From Usnea hakonensis (Eukaryota; Ascomycota; Lecanoromycetes; Lecanorales; Parmeliaceae), in assembly GCA_013423325.1 (NCBI GenBank), contig BLJB01000075.1, positions 98,797 to 162,796 on the forward strand: 64,000 nt of DNA, in the 5' to 3' direction. Position 1 is the stretch's first letter. Each line of letters begins with the position of its first letter. The position numbers and the translations under genes were made by a program. The notes beneath the pieces were generated by a model. It did no database searches. It saw nothing but the letters and a program-made list of their open reading frames with translations, and had not been told where the DNA came from. Of this stretch, positions 10,674 to 21,800 are shown one piece after another.

Positions 10674-13511
10674 ATGGCTCAACCGCTTGCTATGGGCGAG
10701 AGCCCATCGCTGTCAATTTCTGATGCACTGCACCCTGCCATGGAGCAGCAGACCGAGGGATATGATCCTCACACGAGTTCCAACTCACCTGGCTCAAACC
10801 CCGTCATCATGCACAATATCGAGCGTGTTAGCACTCTCCCATCCCCCATTTCATCACCGTCAAACTCGATGATGCAGATCAATCACGAGGACGAAAACGC
10901 GTCGCTCTTACAATCTGCATCGCAGCACTCCGCTATGGAGCAGCAGCACGAGGGACGCGAGCCGGATAACTTCCTACACGTCGAGGACGAGAGCACGCCG
11001 TCATACTTTCCTCCATTCTTTCCTGTTGACACAATACACCAAAGCATGTATCAGCAACAGGAGTACAGTCCATCGCATTCCTCTTCAGGAGAATTCAGTC
11101 CCACCATCATGCTCACCGTCCGCTTTCCCCCGCATTCTAACACGTTCGCGCAAGAGGTAGAGACCAACAACAACTTTTCTTTCTCGCTGTCTGATCCATC
11201 GCAATCGAGCATCATGCTTCGACGCAATGCCCACACAGTCACCGGTCACAGTTCTACCTCGCAAGGTGCTTTGCAAAATCTGAACCCACAACGCGTTAAA
11301 CAGCTCATCAGTAGTTTGGGCTTCGACGATGACCGTTCCGAGATGCTTTTCAAGCTCGTGATTGCGACGGCCCAATCCGATAGCACGGAATCGTTACTCG
11401 CAACGCAAGTCCCGGAAGCCGACGCTCTTCGCGAGGCACTTGGCAGCATCATGTTTGCACCCAATTCACCCAGCACTGACGAACATCCCACGACTGCACC
11501 CGCCGAAGAGGGTTTCCTACCCGGCAATAGCAACGACAATCCCAACAAAGACCTAGTCTTTGATACCGATGCAGCCAAAAACGATGGATTGAAATCACAT
11601 GAACCACGTCCCAACTCGCCTCCATTGCTTTGGTCCACTGCAGCAGTTGAAGAAGCGCTTGATCCTGACGCGAAGGGTCCAAAACACTACACCATTGCTG
11701 AATTCATCAACACCATCGTCAAGAAGCGTATCCAGGTTGAATCGGTCACGGATGAAGACTGGTGGATCGAAGAGGTGCGCGTGGCCATAATCAACCGCTT
11801 GAAGCGTGATGCCTCTGAAGAAGACCTCATGCCCGAAGATGGTCCCACACATGAAGAAGCTCTGAAGCCCGAAGAAGGTCCCACACATGAGGAATCTCTG
11901 AAGCCCGAAGATGATCCCACAAATGAAGAACATGTCTCACGCCAAGAAGACGCCAAGGAAGTGGGCATGGTTGGACAGGCAGCAATTAAACAGATCAAGA
12001 GCAGAGCAGATACTTCCAAAGCAGATGCGCAGAGATGGAAAGAGCAGGGTCCGGCAGGCTGGCTGAAGAGGGAAGATGGGACAGAGATGAACGCAGAAGA
12101 GATTGATGAGGAGTGTGCCCGATTAGACGCAATGATCAGAATGTCGAGGAACGAGGTGGAAGAGAAGGCGGCGTCTTTTATGTTCAACAACATCGATCTC
12201 AAGGACAAAGGGTTCTGGAATTTCGTGCGATCAAGCAAGGAGAAGGAGCAAACCCGGGATCCGAGTTCCAATCAAGGTCAGAAAGAAAAGGCTTCTGTCT
12301 CGGCACACGATGACGATGGGCAATCAAGCCAGAAAACAAAGGGCAGTCGAAAGAACAAGAACAAGAACCGGAAAGCGAAGAAAAATGCCGCAAAGGGAGC
12401 AGATTCAGAGGTTGTCTCCGAAGAACCGTGTGACACAGAAACGTTTCCAAAGTTTCTGGATTTGCCGACAGAGGCGAGGAACAATGTGCTCGGCTTCTTA
12501 CTTGTGGTTCGCCAGGATCTCGTTCCTTTCCACTACGTCAAGGGCAAAGTTGTGAAGAATATCGGATTGAGGGAGAAACCGGAACTGAACATACTGTTGG
12601 CCCTGTGTTCCACCAAGGACAAGAAGATCAAGAAGTGCCAGGATGACGCAAAGAACGTTCTATATCGTCACAACACCTTTTCGATTCGCAAGCCGAATGA
12701 GTTGATCATGTTCCTAGGTACCATCGGAGGCGATAATGTTGCGAGGATGGAGATGGGCAAGAACCTGATTCTGACCAAGACATTTTTTGACCAGAAACGT
12801 CGTTTTCGTTTGGAGATGGACTGGCTTGCCCGTTGGGGCGAAGATTTACTGTCTGTCATGAAAGGACGCAATATCTTCAGACAAGACTTCGCAGCAGAGA
12901 ATTCAGAGGACGACCTTACCTGCGAGCCAACGGATGTCGAAAAAGCACTCAAGACGATGGTCGAAGTGATGAAGGACGAGGGAAAAATGTACGAGATGGC
13001 GAAAGATAACGGTAGTGGTAGCGGTCACATTCCCATGCGTCTCCAGAACCTAGACTTCGGTGAGACATTCACACTAGAGGAGACGGTTGAGTCTATGAGT
13101 GAGAAATGGAAGCGGAAGGGGCGAGAGGCTGGGAGGGGAGTCGAGGACCGAAGCCAGGCAAGCGCATACGGAAAGCTTTTCCTCGAGATGATCACGGCCA
13201 GAAGTGGAAAAGACGAGGAGGATGTCCTGAGCCAGGACTCGGGCTTCTACAGCCCATCTGTCTACAGTGAGCGAGGTAAGAATTTCCCTTGCACAGCAAA
13301 TTATTCAATTGACATAATCAGATGGGGCTGGAGGCCGTGGGACAGCGGCCAGCAAATCGACATCAACTCTGGAGTCCAACTCCGATCTCGAGCGAGAGAT
13401 CATGGAACTGATGGAAGCATCGCGTGGTATGTACTTCACCCTACTTTACAAGTATTTCTTCGGTCCATTGGCCTTACGTCGCTTATATATGACATAGGAG
13501 CCCGCGAGTAG
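10674..13511 (+). CDS. Protein of unknown function with acidic 12-residue repeats and F-box/2EXR-like region
   Basis: Three exons: 10674-13275, 13322-13426 and 13498-13511, all in phase, about 906 residues. The N-terminal 370 residues are Ser/Pro/Gln-rich and probably disordered. Three tandem 12-residue units (PEDGPTHEEALK, PEEGPTHEESLK, PEDDPTNEEHVS) lie at about residues 387-422. A basic RKNKNKNRKAKKN stretch (possible nuclear signal) follows. Then comes a segment starting FPKFLDLPTEARNNVLGFLL that resembles the leading helix of F-box-like/2EXR domains common in ascomycete proteins, with a following ALCSTKDKKIKKCQDDAKNVLYRH stretch split as helix and strand. That resemblance is inference. 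The last intron and exon overlap the 3' end of the lectin gene on the other strand. The in-frame TTG upstream at 10644 is not used; ATG 10674 is the first. Confidence 0.8.
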   Translation: MAQPLAMGESPSLSISDALHPAMEQQTEGYDPHTSSNSPGSNPVIMHNIERVSTLPSPISSPSNSMMQINHEDENASLLQSASQHSAMEQQHEGREPDNFLHVEDESTPSYFPPFFPVDTIHQSMYQQQEYSPSHSSSGEFSPTIMLTVRFPPHSNTFAQEVETNNNFSFSLSDPSQSSIMLRRNAHTVTGHSSTSQGALQNLNPQRVKQLISSLGFDDDRSEMLFKLVIATAQSDSTESLLATQVPEADALREALGSIMFAPNSPSTDEHPTTAPAEEGFLPGNSNDNPNKDLVFDTDAAKNDGLKSHEPRPNSPPLLWSTAAVEEALDPDAKGPKHYTIAEFINTIVKKRIQVESVTDEDWWIEEVRVAIINRLKRDASEEDLMPEDGPTHEEALKPEEGPTHEESLKPEDDPTNEEHVSRQEDAKEVGMVGQAAIKQIKSRADTSKADAQRWKEQGPAGWLKREDGTEMNAEEIDEECARLDAMIRMSRNEVEEKAASFMFNNIDLKDKGFWNFVRSSKEKEQTRDPSSNQGQKEKASVSAHDDDGQSSQKTKGSRKNKNKNRKAKKNAAKGADSEVVSEEPCDTETFPKFLDLPTEARNNVLGFLLVVRQDLVPFHYVKGKVVKNIGLREKPELNILLALCSTKDKKIKKCQDDAKNVLYRHNTFSIRKPNELIMFLGTIGGDNVARMEMGKNLILTKTFFDQKRRFRLEMDWLARWGEDLLSVMKGRNIFRQDFAAENSEDDLTCEPTDVEKALKTMVEVMKDEGKMYEMAKDNGSGSGHIPMRLQNLDFGETFTLEETVESMSEKWKRKGREAGRGVEDRSQASAYGKLFLEMITARSGKDEEDVLSQDSGFYSPSVYSERGKNFPCTANYSIDIIRWGWRPWDSGQQIDINSGVQLRSRARDHGTDGSIAWYVLHPTLQVFLRSIGLTSLIYDIGARE
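11832..11939 (+). repeat. Three tandem 36-bp coding repeats
   Basis: Three consecutive 36-nt units, each beginning CCCGAAGA, encode acidic 12-residue repeats within the unknown protein at 10674. Divergence between units is a few bases each. Confidence 0.85.
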
Positions 13512-14994
13512 GACCTGACATCCCAGGAAGACAAAAAGCAAAAGGCCCATTCGGGGCCCTTTCGATGTGATTACTGTTTTTTAGTTAGCTTCGTAGTATA
13601 ATTAGACGCCTACGAGTAGGCAAAGATAGCGAATACGTACTATCACTCATGTGCTTGGGCAATCCTTCCACCAGTGTACTGTGAGAATCCTTGAAAGAGC
13701 TCTGCAAAGTTGAAAATTGTCCTTGATATTCGCGTAAAGTCTTTTCAATACCTTGCAACCTTTGATCCACGGAATTGAGCCTGTCTGCTGCTATGACGCC
13801 ACGAGAGAGCTCTTGATGTCTGCCTTCCGACTTATCAGCAAGCTGCTTGACTTCTCGAAACAAGCTGTCCATTGATTGGGTCAGCGTTTGTAAGCGATCG
13901 TGGAGGCTGTCAAATTGAGAGTTTAACAAGGCACTAGTGGGAGCTTGACTCTCGGGTTGTGGCACGCTGTTGCGACTATCCGGCTGTTCGGCAGGAGGGG
14001 GCTGTGCACGGCGAGGCTCCTCTCGAGTGACATATTTTGAGGTAAAAAGGTTGAACTTGTAAATCTCAAAGGAATCTGCAGTCTCTGCTGAAGCAGCGGT
14101 AAGACCAAAGTAGTAGTCAGGAGGCATTTTGATCTATCATACCCCATCAGCAGCCATTTCGAGGAAACCTCCAAGGTATTCAATAGACCTTATCCGTCGA
14201 GAAGCAGGGCTTGTTGTCTACTAAGATCTCGAACATTTTCCCCTCCTGCTTGATTTGAAGCTTGGTCGGTCGACCTAGATTTCGGTAGGAGTAGTCGCAA
14301 TGGCCAAAAGCCAGTGAGTCTACTGAATGGTAATTCTTGTAGTCAAGAGTGCCATCATTCATGAATCCGCGAATACCTCCACCCTGACGATGTTAGCACG
14401 TCTTCGCGTTCCTCCATCGAAGAGGATCGAACCTTTCCACCATAGGAATCAATTACTAGAGCCATCCCATCGAAATTTCCAGTGGTGTATACACTTGATG
14501 TTCCAATGGTCATCCGACCATCCTTGGCATACCATAATTGCAAATTTCCGCCGCCTCGTTCGGGGCCTGTGGCTCGGAATTCAAGTTCGGCAACCCATTC
14601 TGACTGCGAGACTCTGCCAAACTTTTAGCAAAAAGTAAGGCATGTAATGAAGAACCCCACGTACTTGGACTCTGCCCACAGAGCTCCTCTTGTATTGCCA
14701 GGGTAGGGGGGTATCAGGATCACTTTATCAGACAACTATCTCTGTCAGTCAATGAATGTGTCTGTCATTCAAATCTTGCCATACGCACCAGCTGAGGAGT
14801 TTGTCCCTCCCCCAATAAGTGCCAGCCAGGTACTGCATAGTCGTTTGGGGATATCCTATCACGCGCTCAACGCTTGTAAGCCGCAAATTTACAGCGAATG
14901 CTCACTGGTCATTCTGTCCAAAACTGGAGCTCTCGATTAAATACCGCGCCGATGCTGATACCGCTAACAGGGACCAATAATATAGGAAATGCAT
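13446..14994 (-). CDS. EMP47: L-type lectin cargo receptor of ER-Golgi transport (Emp47/Emp46-like)
   Basis: Type I membrane lectin that packages glycoproteins into COPII vesicles. Seven exons join in phase: 14906-14994, 14789-14855, 14665-14735, 14433-14613, 14189-14383, 13641-14133, 13446-13573; product 407 residues. It starts with a signal peptide (MHFLYYWSLLAVSASA). The lectin domain (about 25-230) shows ISPNDYAVPGWHLLGEG, ILIPPYPGNTRGALWAE, EFRATGPERGGGNLQLWY, the metal/sugar-site region TGNFDGMALVIDSYGG, GFMNDGTLDYKNYHS, VDSLAFGHCDYSYRN and DYYFGLTAASAE. A coiled coil occupies about 265-350 (LHDRLQTLTQSMDSL). One transmembrane helix (376-397) is followed by a short basic tail ending KKYL, a C-terminal KKXX COPI retrieval signal. 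The 3' end is nested in the last intron of the convergent gene at 10674. Divergent from ALG8. Confidence 0.93.
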
Positions 14995-15683
14995 GCCGGA
15001 AGGCCAACAGCCAGAGCGTAAAGGGTTCGGGCTCAGGCTTGACTGGTAGATTTAGATCTCTGCAGTGGAGGAAGAGCTTGCCCGATGGCTTGCCTCTTGT
15101 GCAGCCCAGAATTATAGCGCAAGAAGGGGATTTTATCTTGCAGTCGCGTTATTGATCTGATTTTCTCGAGGCCAGGACACTTTTAGCGATGCTAGCTGCC
15201 GTAAATCCGAGAACAATGGCAACCAGGCTAATGCGAATTTCCCGGGCGATGGAAAGAGTGGAGGGAGACAAGTCGATAGAATGTTTAATGTTCAGAGTTG
15301 AAAAAGTTATGGTATGCCCGACGGCGACATCAGAGAGGTCCATTTGGACTTAGGGGGATATTCGGAGCATAAGGTACTTACGTCAAGGTGTCATTCCCTT
15401 AAGGCTTACTTTAAGGCACTGAATTATTATTGGGTGATCAAGTTGATAGCTGTTTCAGGTCATCCGTTCCCTAAATCACCTACCCTAGATCACCCTAGTC
15501 TGTCGGATATTTAAGCTTATAACTCTCCCTAAATTTCTTTCGGGTACTCGTTTGACTACATCGCCCTTTAGGGGAGCCATCTCTAATTTCTTCAATTTAT
15601 CTTTGACGTTGAATCGATCATGCTAGAGGCATTGACCCTCTGACTCCAAAATAATAAGACTTTCCTCAATCAGCAATGCCTCC
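14995..15683. other. Shared upstream region of the lectin and ALG8 genes
   Basis: This 689-base region separates two divergent ER-glycoprotein genes. It contains a minus-strand 64-codon frame (15149-15343, ATG start) with one predicted membrane helix (ISLVAIVLGFTAASIAKSVL). That frame might be a small gene or chance. TACCTTA/TAAGGTA-type words occur around 15370-15400. Confidence 0.4.
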
Positions 15684-17453
15684 ATGGCTGATCTATACCC
15701 AACCATAGCCCAGACTCTAGCCGTCGTGACAGCATTGAAGATCCTTCTTTGGCCTGCATAGTTCGTTGAGTTGGACATGTGGACATTGCCAGTACGAGGC
15801 TGATCAGGGTCCAGCAAGTCCACAGACTTTGAGGTCCATCGCAATTGGCTTGCTGTTACCAACTCACTGCCTGCGAAGGATTGGTACCACGAAGTAGCCA
15901 CGTCGTCTCATCCACTGTAAGTTGCAACGTTGACGGAGCTTGTCAGAACACCTCGGAATGGACACTCGACTATCCTCCCTTCTTTGCCTACTTCGAATAT
16001 CTCTCCTCCCAAGCTGCCTACTACGTGGACCCTGCAATGCTGAAGATTGACAACTTAAAATACGAAAACTGGCAGACCGTCTACTTCCAACGCTCAACAG
16101 TTATCGCAACCGATCTGGTCCTGGTATTTGCATTGTATAGGTATGCTTGTCAAGCTACAAGAAGAATTTAAGTCGAGGCTGATGCTCCGATGAGATATGT
16201 CCAAACATCCCCTGCAGCCTTCCAGAAGAGTTCTCATGCGGTATCCATCTCAATCCTCTTGTCGCCCGCTCTCCTGATCATCGACCACATTCACTTCCAG
16301 TACAATGGCTTCCTATACGGTATCCTCATACTCTCCATGGTTTCCGTTCGAAAGCAGTCCACCATGCTGCTCGGAGGTCTTTGTTTCGGTGCCCTACTCT
16401 GCTTCAAGCATATATATCTCTATCTCGCCCCTGCATACTTTGTGTATCTCCTGCGAGCATACTGCCTGAGCGAGAGGTCAATATTCCAAATCCGCCTTGG
16501 CAATTGCGTTAAGCTTTCATCGGGACTTGTCAGTATCTTTGGAGCTGCTTTCGGTCCGTTTTGGTACTGGGGCCAGACGGATCAAATTCTAAGCAGGCTG
16601 TTTCCCTTCTCAAGGGGATTGTGCCATGCGTACTGGGCGCCTAACGTGTGGGCTATGTATTCGTTCAGCGATAGGGTGCTCATCTACGGTTAGTTTGCGG
16701 TGACGAGACCGAGCTCTGCTTTCCTAAGCTTACGAGTCCCAGTCGCGCCGAAGTTGCGGCTGCCAGTTGATCAAACCGCGTTAAAGAGCGTCACCAGAGG
16801 ACTCGTTGGAGACTCCACATTTGCAGTCCTCCCCAACGTCTCGCCCAAGGCTACTTTCATCCTCACTCTATTCTTTCAAACGGTAAGACCGTATGTTTTC
16901 TCTGTCAGAATCGATGACTAAAGGTGGACAGCTATGCCTGGTCAAGCTCTTCTACCAGCCTACGTGGGAGACCTTCGTCGGAGCGGTAACCTTGTGCGGC
17001 TATGCATCTTTCCTCTTTGGATGGCACGTCCATGAGAAGGCCATTGTTTTGGTGATCATACCGTTCAGCTTACTAGCGCTGAAAGACCGTCGGTACCTCG
17101 GCGCATTTCGACCTTTGGCCGTTGCAGGGCATGTATCTCTGTTTCCATTGTTGTTCACGCCTGCAGAGTTTCCAGTGAAGACTGTGTACACAGTTGCTTG
17201 GTTGACGCTCTTTCTGCTGGTTTTTGATGGACTGGCGCCAGTATCACCCCGACCCCGAGTTTTCCTGCTTGACAGATTTTCTCTTCTCTATATCACTGTG
17301 TCTATCCCTCTCGTCATCTATTGTTCACTGATTCACACTCTGTTGTTCGGGTCGAAGTACGAATTCCTGCCTCTAATGTTCACAAGCTCGTATTCGGCAA
17401 TAGGGGTTGTGGGGAGTTGGGTTGGATTTTCTGTTGTGTACTTCACTTCATAG
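15684..17453 (+). CDS. ALG8: Dolichyl-P-Glc:Glc1Man9GlcNAc2-PP-dolichol alpha-1,3-glucosyltransferase (Alg8)
   Basis: Adds the second glucose to the lipid-linked N-glycan precursor in the ER lumen (GT57 family, multi-pass membrane protein). Six exons in phase: 15684-15760, 15815-15893, 15947-16140, 16195-16688, 16737-16882, 16932-17453; 503 residues. Family signatures are the early luminal loop YKSTDFEVHRNWLAVT, SEWTLDYPPFFAYFEYLSSQ, HIHFQYNGFLYGILI, SVTRGLVGDSTFAVLP, FLFGWHVHEKAILLVIIPFS-like loop, and KTVYTVAWLTLFLLVFD. The SEWTLDYPPFFAYF form separates Alg8 from Alg6, which has a different context before LDYPP. Donor sites of introns 1 (GTTCGT) and 2 (GTAGCC) are weak but the joined protein matches the family exactly there. 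A nearby ATG at 15676 is in another frame. Confidence 0.94.
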
Positions 17454-18818
17454 CGCTCAGATACCCCAGCAGCAGGAAAATGATATGTGCTTGCGATAAT
17501 TTACATTCTCTCAGAGGACTATCAACTCGCTATATAGAGAAGTGACATGAAAAGTCCTGGGCGCGAAGCCTTTGGAGCGAAGACATCGGAGAGCGTCTGG
17601 CATATAGGGCTGCCTGGGACAGTCTATCTAAAAGTATGTCGGATCTGCACCGTGAAATTGCATGAATTAAGGGCCGTGGGGCCTCAGTCCTTTTCTTGCT
17701 TCCAAAATTCCCAAATTACATTCAGGTAAGGTTCCTTAGGGTTAGGGCTGGGACTCGTACAGCAGCTGTCCAGGACTTCTGATGCCCTGGTGGCACCTCT
17801 CCATAATGTGGATGAGATCCTGGTCCTCCCCTCATTGGAGAGGGTAATGAGGTCGAATATGAATATACTGTGTTGGTAAGCGCTGCTGAAGAGTGAAAGA
17901 AGACTGTAAAGGAAGAGAAGAGAGGGGGGAGAGTTCGGAAAAGATTGATGCAGTGATGCGAGTCAATACATTGAAGTTTATAAGCCAGTAATGTTTACCG
18001 ATCCTACGGAGATACTTTAGGGCGCTGTTGTAACAATCAAACATGTTTGAGCTTACTTCACTAAGGTACTCAAAGTAATGCTATCATGACCAGATTTTGA
18101 TATTGCTTGATATATCAAGCCTGGGCTTGCAATGTTACTCCCAGACTCCAACTCTTTTAGCACAGGAGTGGAGTATTCTGGCACTCGTGGTAGTCCATTT
18201 GTCGACATGATTGAAATACTTATCTGAATTTACTTTACAGTACCTCGTGTTTTCCCAAGTATCAATCGGTAGCGTCTTTTTATTTTTCATAAGGTAAGGT
18301 AATTCATGCTAAGGAGAATTGACTAGCGCTGAGTCTATTCGATCAACCTTATGTTCAATACCTTACCTTACCTTGCCTTGCCCGAATTAGTTCATGGGGA
18401 AATTCCACTTGCTTCCTCTTTTTTCACTTGTTTGCCGACCACGACTCATCCTTCCCTTGCAACCTCTCTTCAACCACCAACCCTCCACCATCCACTCTAT
18501 CCAATACTCGTCCAAAAACACGTCCCAAACCCATCAAGACGCGTGCGTATTGTCTCCGTAACCTCCTTAGCGTTATATTGCATCAGCTTGCCTTGCCTTT
18601 TGGCTGTTGTGGACGGAGCGCTTGCAAGGCTCATTGGTCTCCTACAACACTTCCCCAATCACTTCATATTGGTCAAAACATAGATTCTTATCTTGCGCAA
18701 CCATATATAATCTCTTACTTTGGGCCAAATGCCCTTGGTTCAAGGTTTGATATAGGATCATTGGGGGGCCAGCACACTTTGACACTAGGAGCCGTGTCTC
18801 TCCAGCCTATCCGACAGA
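17454..18818. other. Intergenic region upstream of ITC1
   Basis: No gene is seen in 1.36 kb. It includes two adjacent telomere-type units (TTAGGGTTAGGG, 17736-17747) and several TAAGGTA/TACCTTA words, densest at 18290-18372 (ACCTTACCTTACCTTGCC). Frames at 18351 and 18428 are short and lack protein-like composition. Confidence 0.5.
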
Positions 18819-21800
18819 ATGGTAGATTGACATCATCCGTATCTTTGCTTCACTAAATAATTTTCCCAGGTCCTTTTCAAGCGGAAACCCGTTCAATATG
18901 CTGCGCTACCTGCGCATATCACAGACGACTCCGAGGTAAGTTTGGCTTGGACCTAGCAGGCTTGCTATTTTTAACCCTTTTCCAAGGTTTGGTCAATAGA
19001 GGACACCGGTGAAGTCTTTACTAGTTACGAGGAATATTTGAAGCGGTAAGCTCATGCATTGGCTTCCTGTCAATTCCTTGAAATAACCCTCCGGCTACTT
19101 AGCGTCGATTACTATAAGCAAGTGGGTCTACTTTCTACATCCTTACCAGATGATACGGGGTTTTGACATGTGTCTTAGAAGCGTTTCGTGTGTGAGATCA
19201 CCGGACATTCATCACTGAGCTTCAAAGAAGCGCTCAGGAGTGAGGTAGGTTCTTCTCCCTGTTCCCCACCGCCCCCTATACAGTAGGTACGACCTGTTTA
19301 CTCACATGAGCAGCTGGATGCCTCAGATGAAGTTGACGACGAGTTCCCCGACGCATTGAGAGAGCCGATCCTGAGAAAAGTACAATTCCAACAAATATCA
19401 AGAATAGATAATCTAGGCAAGCATGGCACTCTTTACTTAAAAAAGGCCTGCCACTAATAGCCTTTCAATAGTTGACTATACCTACGAGGTACGGCTTCGC
19501 TACGAATGTCCGCCTCTAAAGGGCTGCTAATCAATGAACGTAGGAGTTCAAGCGAGATTTCTACCCAGGGGAGACTGTCACCATCACACTTGGTGATGAT
19601 CGTTTCACTGGATTCATCCGTGAAAAAACTAAATTTCCCGAGCTGGCTCGGCTGGATGGCAGCCTAGAGCGGAAAGCGTTTGCACGGTACTTCTGCTATC
19701 TTGATGAAAGACATGGTGAGGAAGCACTCGTTGATGAAGACCAAATTTCTCGTGAACGAAAGACCTTCACCAAGCAAAGGCTTCGATCATTTTTGAAAAA
19801 CAGCGTAACACGTGAGGCCTGGACAGGGGCACCATGGCTTGTCAAAAGAAGGCTCGCTGAGGAGTACCGAATCAACACAACCGTTCCTGATTGGCTTACA
19901 CACGAATATCAGTCAAAACAGAGAAAGATCAATCCTGCCTCCGGCAAAAAGGGTGAGTACGAAGGTCTCACCATTAATCTTTACGGTGCCCGTAACAGCC
20001 TCCCATTGCTCAAACCAAAGGGGAGCAAAGGCAAAAATACCCAGGATGACATGCAACGTTGGAGGCAAGAACAATTTGCTGAATATCAACGCTCTACAAT
20101 TAGCAACCCAGATTTCAGGATTGCACCACAAGGCCAGCCAATACAATTCAATCAATTCCAAGCCGGACCTCCGAATGGGTTTCGCATGGTCCAGGGCTTC
20201 CAACCGATCGCTGCCAAAGGTCAGCCAAAGCCTGCCCCGCCACCACCGCCCAAGTACCCCATTGAGGACCTTGAGATCCCTCCTGTCCGTGATGGGACTC
20301 ATCGTCCACCTCTTAAATTTCTCTCAGAGAATACTCCAAGTCTCAACAGAGTGTCTGAAGGGGCCGGAAGTGGCATAGCAATGGAAACCGTCGGGCTACT
20401 CCTGGAGACTTGGGACACTCTCAATGTTTACTGCGAAGTATTCCAGCTTGACTCATTCACATTCGACGACTATGTTGAAGCCCTACGGATTACGTCTGAT
20501 GATGTACAATGTGAGCTTCTTGTAGAGATACATTGCGCCGTGCTTAAGAGGCTGGTGAATGACACAAACGACAAGAATGGCCAGGTTCAGATCTCACTGC
20601 CGTTCCATGTCGAAAGCGAAGAAGAAGAGTCCGTCCAGGAAAGTAGTGTTCAACCCTCGCCTACCCCAGAACCTGAAATCAAGCCTCCAGCGCGGTCTAC
20701 GCGTGGCAGTCTTGCAAAGTCAGAAGCGGCGGAGCTGAAGCAAGCTGCCAACGGGAACGAGGTTCCCCCACCTAATGTAAAGGTCCACCGAGCGGTAGAG
20801 ATGGATCATTCAGTACGTGGTTACGACTGGAAAATGAGACTCCGAAAGCGTGACTTCTGCAATGGTCACTGGGTAGTGATCATAGTAGGTCTTCTAAATC
20901 AGCTATCGAGTAATTCTCGCCTTACGGAAAGTTGTAATGAGATCTTGAGGCACTTGGCTCCTCTCGACAAGGACGCAACGCCAGAAATTGCGTCTGCGCA
21001 ATATCAATCTCTTGATGTCAACCTTCGCACCCGGATACTTCAGATACTTTGTATAAAATCCGTAGAAACGAAGGCTATCCGACAATACATGGAGGACTGC
21101 AGTGCTCAGATGACAGAGCATCGAAAAGAGAAGAATGAAGTCCAAAGAAGCCGTAAAGCAGCGTAAGTATCTTTGATAGTACGGCATCTATTGAGTACTA
21201 ATCTTTTGCAGAATGGAAGAGCTACGGGTACTGCATGAGGAGCGTAAGACTTTGCAACCAGAAAGCATCTCTGCATCTCCTCCCGCAGAACTTGAGGAGC
21301 TATCAGAATTGAAGATGGAACCGGATGAGGAAGAGCCTGCAGATGAGGATGAAGTTATGGACTCCGACGAGGAAGAACCCCACCAGGGACGTACCCTCCG
21401 TAGAGCTAGCGATAGAGCGGCAGCACGTAAAAAGAAGCAGGAAGAGGAAAAGGAGAGAAAGGAAAAGGCGCAGGCTGAGAAGGCGAAGAAGCCGTCAAAA
21501 CAGGAGAGACAATACGACAAAGTGTTAAAGAAGATTGAAGAGGTGAAAGAAAAGATAAGGGAGTATGAAGAAGAGGTCCAAACTCTCGAGAATGACCTGC
21601 GGGAAGCCGATTGCCCCAGGACTAGAGTACTTGGAAAAGACCGCTTTTGGAATCGGTATTACTGGATGGAACGCAACGCCATGCCATATGCTGGCCTACC
21701 TGATAGCTCCACTGCCGACGCTGGATACGCAAATGGATGTCTATGGGTGCAGGGACCAGACGATCTTGAGCGGGAAGGCTTCATAGAATTGTCTCCAGCC

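Noticed and set aside
17736..17747. Telomere fusion site
   Set aside because: Only two TTAGGG units; too short to infer a chromosome-end event.
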